Part shown: in pieces, positions 57,541-64,000 of the stretch
Numbering within the stretch: position 1 is the first letter of the stretch
How the letters are laid out: every line of letters begins with the position of its first letter
NCBI GenBank assembly: GCA_964019055.1
Contig: OZ025211.1
Span: 679,135-743,134, forward strand
From: Anthopleura xanthogrammica
Taxonomy: Eukaryota > Cnidaria > Anthozoa > Actiniaria > Actiniidae
DNA: 64,000 nt
Direction: 5' to 3'
Notes under the pieces: model-generated
Told to the model about the DNA's origin: nothing
The model's database searches: none
The model's input: only the letters and a program-made list of their open reading frames with translations
Translations under genes and position numbers: made by a program

Positions 57541-58317
57541 CCGAACTGTCCACTAATCCGGTGCACTTCTGCCATTTCTTCTTTGCAGACTTATATTGCG
57601 GGTTCAGTCTAATCCCATTTACCAGCCCAAAATTTTGCAAAATCCCAGTCCCAGTCATGCAAATCTCAGCCCGAGTTATAGAGTTAGAGATTTTGCAGAA
57701 TTCCAATCCCAGTAATGGCTAAATCCCAGTGCGTGAAATCCAATTTTCCGAGCCCAAAAAAAGGCGAATCCCAGCTTTACCCCCTCAGGACCCTCTAAAG
57801 ATAATACAGCCTCAATTCTTTAAATTTGCGGAAGCCTGTTGAGTTTTTTCGATGTCGACATTTTGTGAAATCTTGACCAATTCATCTCGTGATGCCAGTA
57901 ATCTAGAGGCTATTCGTTTGTCTAAGTGATCCCTCCAAACACGTTGCTTTACAGCAGAAGTTACTGCCTATTAAATTCACGCTTCATAAATACTGTATTG
58001 GCGAAAAGTAGGGTCCTAAATATTCCAATAAATGATACAATACATTAGATTTTGTTACTTTACACCAAGGTTTTTCCAGAGTCAGAAACAGGAAATGAGG
58101 TTAAAGATCTCGATATTCACGCGCAAAAAAGCACTTTGTTTTGACTTAGTGATTAGAATATCTCAAGCATGAACCAATTGAAAACCATCCATTGTTACGT
58201 AAATGCATTAGACATTGTATTGCTAACAGCTCCGTCTGCTTTGATATCACATATATTAGGGTCGCCATTTACCACACTTTATATAACATTTAAAGATATT
58301 CCATCCTTTCCCGTGCG

Positions 58318-60139
58318 ATGCCAGCCGGACTTGAGCTCAAGGAATTAATTCTAAGTGAATTTCAGTTGAAGAATTTTCGCCTTCTTTATCACGACGCCTC
58401 GGATTTTACAGAATCTCCGGTAAGTTGTTCAGTTGTACTTGAGGCTAACGTGACCGCCATTGTCTTGTCGAAGAAACTATTTGCTGATCAAACTCTACAG
58501 TACTCACTAGAAACACCTTAAACCGCAAATAAACCCGTTAAAATAGTGTACAGAAGCTGTTGAAAGGACAGAAGGGAAATTACATGTAGAATATATACCA
58601 CTCAACTAGCTTACTTGGGTGGGTTTTGTGTTTGTTTTATATATTCGAGTTAGCTAAAATATCCTAACATAAAATACTTTCTTGAAAGTAAAATCCAATA
58701 TTTTATTCTCATGGTTCTATTATAAAGATAAGACTTTAGTTTGGACCGTAATTCGCTTCATATGGAAAGTAATTGAGATCGTGAGTTTAGCATTATAATA
58801 TATACTGTGCTGTATTGTATTGTATGTTTCTAAATCCGTCCATGTCGGGACTCTACACCATCTCCTATAATATTCAAATCAGTTTCAAAGACACGAATCA
58901 TCTAGTAAGACTCCCAGTGATTTTTATCTGGTATTTATTTCTCTATCTCGGACAATTTCTTTATTTTCAAGTGTTAGTATTGAAGTATATAGACTTAAGG
59001 AAATGACAGCCAGCCATGAATTTCCTGACAGGTCAAACTCGTTCAATCTAACCAGTTTTGTGTGTAGAAGTCTTGTGAAATTGATATGAATACCATTTTT
59101 ATTCTTATCAATTATGAAGTTAATAACAATGTTTAGTCTAGTTCCTTAAATCTTCAAAATTTAATTATTGCAATTCGCTTCCCTTCGCCGCCAAAACCTC
59201 AACCCAACCGAAGTCGTAAATTTGATTTATAGTGGCGCGCTTCTGTTAAAGGTTCAGTGAACACCTTCTAAGGGTTACTATAGCAACATTATGTCTTGTT
59301 CTTTTTTATTCCAGTTCCTTGCATTGCTGTTTGTAGTTCTTTATCGCCTTTTCTTCGCTATCTACTGTTTTTGTTGGCTCCTTGCAAGTGGTCTTCATCC
59401 AAGCAATGGCGAAGAGAAGTGGTTTATTTATCTGACCAACTGGTCATATTTCTTCCTTACCGTATACTTCATATGCTCTATGATCCTAACAGCCATTTAT
59501 TACCGCGGAGAGTGGATGGTCGGTGAATATGATGTTCAAAACCATGATGTCCTTAAACCAAAATCGCGTTCAAGACCCGGCGAACTTAACCAACAACCTC
59601 AAGAAGACTTGGAAGAAAATTTTATGAATCCATTGGACTTACGACACGAAGAACCAATGCATTGGTACCACCAGACATTATGGGTGGTCTTCAACATCGC
59701 GGCTACTAATGCTATTGCCATAACCGTGTTATATTGGACTTTTAGCTATCCCCAGTACCCAGACTCCTACACCCCTCACGGCCTAGACATAAGTACCCAC
59801 TTACTGAATACTATCTTCATTTTGATTGACGTTTTTCTAAGTTGTATGCCCATTAGATTATACCATGTCATTTATCCCATGTTGTTCTTTTTTATCTATA
59901 TTATTTTTACCGTCATATACTGGGCTAGTGATGGTACCAATGTTCAAGATGAGTTTTATGTCTATAAGAGCTTAGACTACACAGAAAACCCCGGATCTGC
60001 TGTTGGGTTCATTCTGGGGTACATGTTTATTGCTCTTGTTCTTACTCAGTTGATTCTGTTTGGTTTGACTAAGTTACGATCTTGGATTAGTGAGAAGTTT
60101 TATAGAGGTAGGAGAAGAGGTTATGAAGTTAATGTGTAG
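58318..60139 (+). CDS. Rolling-stone-like multipass membrane protein 4, 308 aa
   Basis: Exon 1 58318-58419 (MPAGLELKELILSEFQLKNF, ending FTESP before GTAAGT) and exon 2 59315-60139. Exon 2 has FLALLFVVLYRLFFAIYCF, EEKWFIYLTNWSYFFLTVYF, a longer charged loop (about residues 105-140), MHWYHQTLWVVFNIAATNAI, LDISTHLLNTIFILIDVFLS, YPMLFFFIYIIFTVIYWAS-DGTN, YVYKSLDYTENPGSAVG and a last membrane segment. It ends in a basic tail (RGRRRGYEVNV). It matches the family consensus best and is the longest member. An in-frame ATG at 59291 lies in the intron just before the acceptor and is an alternative start, but the exon 1 match to the other copies favours splicing. Confidence 0.88.
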
Positions 60140-62175
60140 TCAGGAGTGTGTTGTAGAGACTTGAAACTGGTGTATTATGGAAGATCGAAAGGCTACTAAC
60201 CAGTTGCGTTGTTCTAGATATTAGGAGCTGTTGTATATGAGATCGTATCATGGCAAAGGGTTAGTCAGTATCTGCGCTCTAGCTACTACAGTTGGTCTAT
60301 TGTGTTCTAGACCTCTGTGTAGCACATCAAAGATCATAGAGCAAGCCAAGGGCTGTACTGCATGTAGCCTATACTGAGCTGATCTATTGTCATCCATTTA
60401 AAGGGGACGTTCTGAGGGCTCCATTGAACCCCCCCTTTGTGATATCTTGTGAAGCCAGTCATGTTCTTTAAGCTCAGTAGAGTGAAATTGGAACCACCCT
60501 TTTTGAAGTAGATTGCACCAGCTTTTTCTACGTGGCGGCCATTTTTGGAACCCCCTTTTTCCTGGATCCTCCACTCGGATTGTGTCTTATAGACCTTAGT
60601 TAACGTAACTAGCTATAACATATCTCAGTGAACGTGATTACCTAAACTCAAGGCCATATAGTTGATCCATTGACAGGTGTCATAGATCTTAGTGTAGTAG
60701 ATCTCTGATCAAGCCAAAATGAGCTAATATATACACTATAGCCCATATAGTGATCATAAAATCATTGCATGTATTAGGATGACTTATTCTTTGATAATTT
60801 ATTCACTTGTTAAAGCAAAAATAAATAAATCTCCATCAATTTTGTTTGAAAGTATTAGACTTTGGTGTAAAACTGTTATGAAGATTGTAATAGATACCTG
60901 TTGACCCTCAGTTCTAATATTAAGCTATTATTGACAAAAACTAAATGAATCAATAAAGACGACTAGTGCTAAAAGAAATCCGTACTGGATGATTAATGCT
61001 CTTGCGCGACCTGTTCAAGGTCAGTGCTGGGAAAAAGAAACGTAGGCTCTGAGGACAAGATTAAGGGATTGAGTCTAGTGGGATTTACCCTTAGGACTGA
61101 CGCAGGTCAACAGCGCATTTGCCATCACACGATTATGGCTCACCAAGCTCAAGTTAAAATATGAATGAAGTTGAAGCATTTTTGTATAACACTAGAATAC
61201 TTTAAGAAGCACGAAGTCCTCATTCATTATTAAATAATTTATAAAATTCATCCCAATGAACACAGTGCTGAGATTTTCAACACGGGATTTTCGCGTTAAA
61301 TTTTGAAAACAGAACGACGATGTTTTCTGCAGAGTAGTACAGAAAATGTTGATAACTAGATAGAGCTATCAAAAATTAAACTAAATAAATATCGACAATT
61401 AGCGTACATTTTTATACAAAATGCCTCCACAGTGGTTGCTCCTTTCACTTGACTTTAATCTATTTTTTATTTTATTTTATCTCTTTTTCGGTACTGTATG
61501 ACATGTCTGTGTAGCGTCATGTTCTTTCTGATCCTTTACCTTCGTGATCAAAAAAAAAAGGTCATTTTTTCGCTCGCACTAAAAGCTTTACAATCATTCA
61601 TATGAGCATATAAAATTATCTAAAACATATCCTACAAGCTAAACTTCTCCATGGATTCCATTGAACAATTCTGATTCCACTAACTTACTTATAGATCATA
61701 CACAGACAGTCTTTCTACGTGATTAATTATCAACACGTGACCATCGACCTGTTTTCCATGAAGTCCAAAATCCGTAGAAAAAATCCTTCCCAAAATCAAG
61801 ACAGTGAAAATCAAATTTATGAATGACAAAAACAATGTTTAGTCAACTTAATGTTAAATCTGTTTTTGTTTTTTACTGAAATTTCTTAATTTTTGAAGAA
61901 ATTACAACAGATCGATAGTGTACACTTTGTAATTAGCTGAATATAAATATCTATAGTATACGTGTGTTGGCTCAAATAAAGGCCAATGATTGGTTGAAAA
62001 TTCTCTCAGTGTGATAGCAAAGATTTGACGTTAGCTCTTGGCTAGATTAAAAAACTCTGTCTACGTCAGGCTTCAGATTGAGGGCTTTTCAGAGCCATTT
62101 TTGAGAGCAGTTTTGAATGTGCTTCGGTGATTCTCTGTCAGCTTGTTAAAGAGAATTGCTTAAAATTTCCGAAAT
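60140..62175. other. 3' flank of copy 4 and intergenic region
   Basis: A possible polyadenylation signal (AATAAA) is at 60820-60825. I see no gene, RNA or clear repeat in the remainder, which is AT-rich. The 150 bases before 62176 are probably the RING-NHL 5' UTR. Confidence 0.55.
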
Positions 62176-63816
62176 ATGGCTTTCTTTTCTAAAGCTACTG
62201 CTAATAGTGAGAGTATTTCGGGGAATATTTTGCTGTGTCCTGTTTGTGAGGAAGAATACGACGACCCTAAACGTCTACCATGTATGCATACAGTATGTCT
62301 TGGGTGCTTGGAAAGTGTTGTTCCAGAGAATGCTTTGATCATGAAATGTCCTATCGATGACCAAGAACTTCCAATGCCCAAAGGTGGAGTAAGCGTTTTG
62401 CCATCGGATCTAAAGATTATACGCCTTCTAGAGCTCTCTTCTGGGGACCAGACAACAAACAAACCAAAAACACCCAAAAAACCTAAGCGGCCAGTGAGCG
62501 AAGAAGCGAAGAAAAAACCTGTTGTTCGTGGACAGGTAGCAGCAACTCTGGAAGAGGAGGCAGAACTCGTCAGAAAGCTTTTCACTCAGACAGCTGAAAA
62601 AATTCGTGAAGCTGTTTCTGATAAAGAGAAAGAAATTCTGAAAGAAATCGATGATTTGGTGAACAAGCAGCTTCGCAAGGCAGCCAGTGAGGCAAGCTTC
62701 TCTAATGGGACAGATTCTGGTGGGAATGAAGGTAATGGTGCCGGCAAAGATGAATCAGATTCGAGCAAGAAGCACCCATCTTTTATTATTGATTTAACAC
62801 CGAGCAGAAAATTACTTCAAATGGCCAGAGAAGAAGGACTGGGCAACATCAAATTTGGACTAAAGTCGACCACACCAAGCCCTGCTGAAAAGCCAATACC
62901 AGTTAATAAACCTATCCCTTCTGCTTCTGCTAATGCATCCACCAAATCTGGTGGCACAGCCGAGATCATCAACACTGTTAACCTTCCAAACAGATACAAG
63001 CGCAGTTTTGGCCCATCTGCGGTAGCTGTAAGCCACGCTGGTCATGTCGCTGTGTCTGACTTTGGTAGTGAGTGCATCCTTCTTTTTGATCCTGAAGGGA
63101 ATTTCGTCAAGAAAATTGGCGGTGAGTCCGGTGATGCAGGTCTAGAAGGTCCAGATGGCCTGGCTTTCTTGCCGGATAACAACCTTGTGGTCTCTGACGG
63201 CCCGTTAGACGGTTTACAATCTATTAAACTCTTCAAGCCAACAGGAGAATACCTCAAGACTCTATTTGAACTCGACACAAGTGATGGAGAAGAGCTATAT
63301 TTTGGCCGTGTAACCATCGATTCTGAAAGCAGAATTATCCTGGCCTGTTCTGGAGAAGACCCAAGGATAAGGATTTTTGACAGCAGTGGCAACTTCAGGT
63401 TTCAGTTTGGGGGAGGAAGTCTTTCTGGGCCACAAAAAGCTGTTTTCTTTGATGATCAGTTTTTTGTTTCTGACTCGGACGGGGGAAGACAACGATCCTG
63501 CATCAAGATCTTCGACAAGACGGGAACGTTTGTCTCAAGCTTCAACGAGAGTAAACTCAATGTTGGAGAACAAGACAACATGGGGCTAGATGTTACGTAT
63601 CCCATACACATCGCTGTACACAAGGGAATTATTCTTGCTTATCATGGATTGTGCAGCAAAATCCTCTTGTTCAAACCTGATGGGACATTCGTGATTGAGT
63701 ACAGAGCTGTATCGGGTATAAGGGATATGTCTGTCTATGATAATGGGAACATCATAGTCACATGTGGAGAGGAGAGTATGTTACCAAGAAGTGTGCAGGT
63801 CATGAAAAGTCTGTAA
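62176..63816 (+). CDS. RING-NHL protein (TRIM-like E3 ubiquitin ligase without B-box), 546 aa, intronless
   Basis: Single open frame from ATG. A RING finger occupies residues about 20-62: C21, C24, C36, H38, C41, C44, C58 and D61 in the place of the last cysteine (C-P-I-D). A basic/proline linker, a glutamate-rich probable coiled coil (about 115-175) and a Ser/Ala-rich segment follow. From about residue 270 there are NHL-type beta-propeller repeats: SAVAVSHAGHVAVSDFGS, GPDGLAFLPDNNLVVSDG, VTIDSESRIILACSG, FRFQFGGGSLSGPQKAVFF. No B-box cysteine/histidine pattern is visible. RING-NHL proteins act as ubiquitin ligases and the propeller binds protein or RNA; targets here are unknown. Lack of introns, unlike the neighbours, would fit a retro-derived gene. 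Confidence 0.85.
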   Translation: MAFFSKATANSESISGNILLCPVCEEEYDDPKRLPCMHTVCLGCLESVVPENALIMKCPIDDQELPMPKGGVSVLPSDLKIIRLLELSSGDQTTNKPKTPKKPKRPVSEEAKKKPVVRGQVAATLEEEAELVRKLFTQTAEKIREAVSDKEKEILKEIDDLVNKQLRKAASEASFSNGTDSGGNEGNGAGKDESDSSKKHPSFIIDLTPSRKLLQMAREEGLGNIKFGLKSTTPSPAEKPIPVNKPIPSASANASTKSGGTAEIINTVNLPNRYKRSFGPSAVAVSHAGHVAVSDFGSECILLFDPEGNFVKKIGGESGDAGLEGPDGLAFLPDNNLVVSDGPLDGLQSIKLFKPTGEYLKTLFELDTSDGEELYFGRVTIDSESRIILACSGEDPRIRIFDSSGNFRFQFGGGSLSGPQKAVFFDDQFFVSDSDGGRQRSCIKIFDKTGTFVSSFNESKLNVGEQDNMGLDVTYPIHIAVHKGIILAYHGLCSKILLFKPDGTFVIEYRAVSGIRDMSVYDNGNIIVTCGEESMLPRSVQVMKSL

Positions 63817-64000
63817 AATATTTGGTGAATTTTCAACAGATAATTCTAACAGACGAACAGAAATATGAATAGTTAAAAAGAAAGAAGAACGATAGAGAGC
63901 TCGAGAGGTCAAAAGGGTCACAAGACTGAACTATCCAATGACTAGTGATTCGGGATCTAACCATGTTATGGATATGACTGTAAATGAACAGTGCAGTACT
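63817..64000. other. 3' flank of the RING-NHL gene to the window edge
   Basis: No polyadenylation signal or other feature recognised before the end of the window. Confidence 0.4.

Noticed and set aside
59291..59314. ATG at 59291 as the start of rolling-stone-like gene 4
   Set aside because: A pyrimidine tract and CAG acceptor end at 59314, and a well-matched first exon exists at 58318; splicing explains the family pattern better.

Overview
This is a eukaryotic, AT-rich, intron-rich window full of small mobile elements. The gene content (a CUB/lectin/discoidin/thrombospondin mosaic protein, FAM50/XAP5, a rolling-stone cluster, a RING-NHL protein) and the LINE and tRNA-SINE debris suggest an invertebrate metazoan, most likely an anthozoan cnidarian (coral or sea anemone). 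The species call is inference. All introns I reconstructed use GT-AG.

Layout. (1) Positions 1-19870, minus strand: the 5' part of a very large secreted or membrane-anchored adhesion-type gene, assembled as signal peptide, CUB, C-type-lectin fold, two F5/8C discoidin domains, twelve TSP1 repeats, SEA, FN3 and FN3 (cut by the left edge). Modules are flanked by phase-1 introns, and one TSP1 exon has been copied in tandem with its intron at a 295-base period. A nested set of inverted-repeat elements (11.9-16.8 kb) sits in the intron between the CUB and lectin exons. (2) 19.9-25.8 kb: intergenic, with a LINE relic, a long-arm inverted repeat and a dispersed repeat that lies near the 5' ends of both divergent genes. 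(3) 25821-32945, plus strand: complete twelve-exon FAM50/XAP5 gene, 335 aa, with SINE-tail minisatellites and foldback elements in its introns and a partial tandem copy of exon 7. (4) 34.9-43.8 kb: an inverted pair of two-exon genes for seven-pass membrane proteins ending in a class-3 lipase domain, an orphan copy of their first exon with a lost start codon, and two unexplained coding-like exons near 40 kb. (5) 47.8-60.1 kb, plus strand: four tandem two-exon rolling-stone-like multipass membrane protein genes. (6) 62176-63816, plus strand: an intronless RING-NHL protein.

No bacterial, viral or CRISPR features were seen. The clusters look like local gene families made by duplication rather than an operon-like system. 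The most unusual items are the mosaic adhesion gene with its growing TSP1 array, the membrane-lipase inverted pair, and the nested palindromic element. Exon coordinates were read by eye from splice signals and frame continuity; no alignment or search was run.
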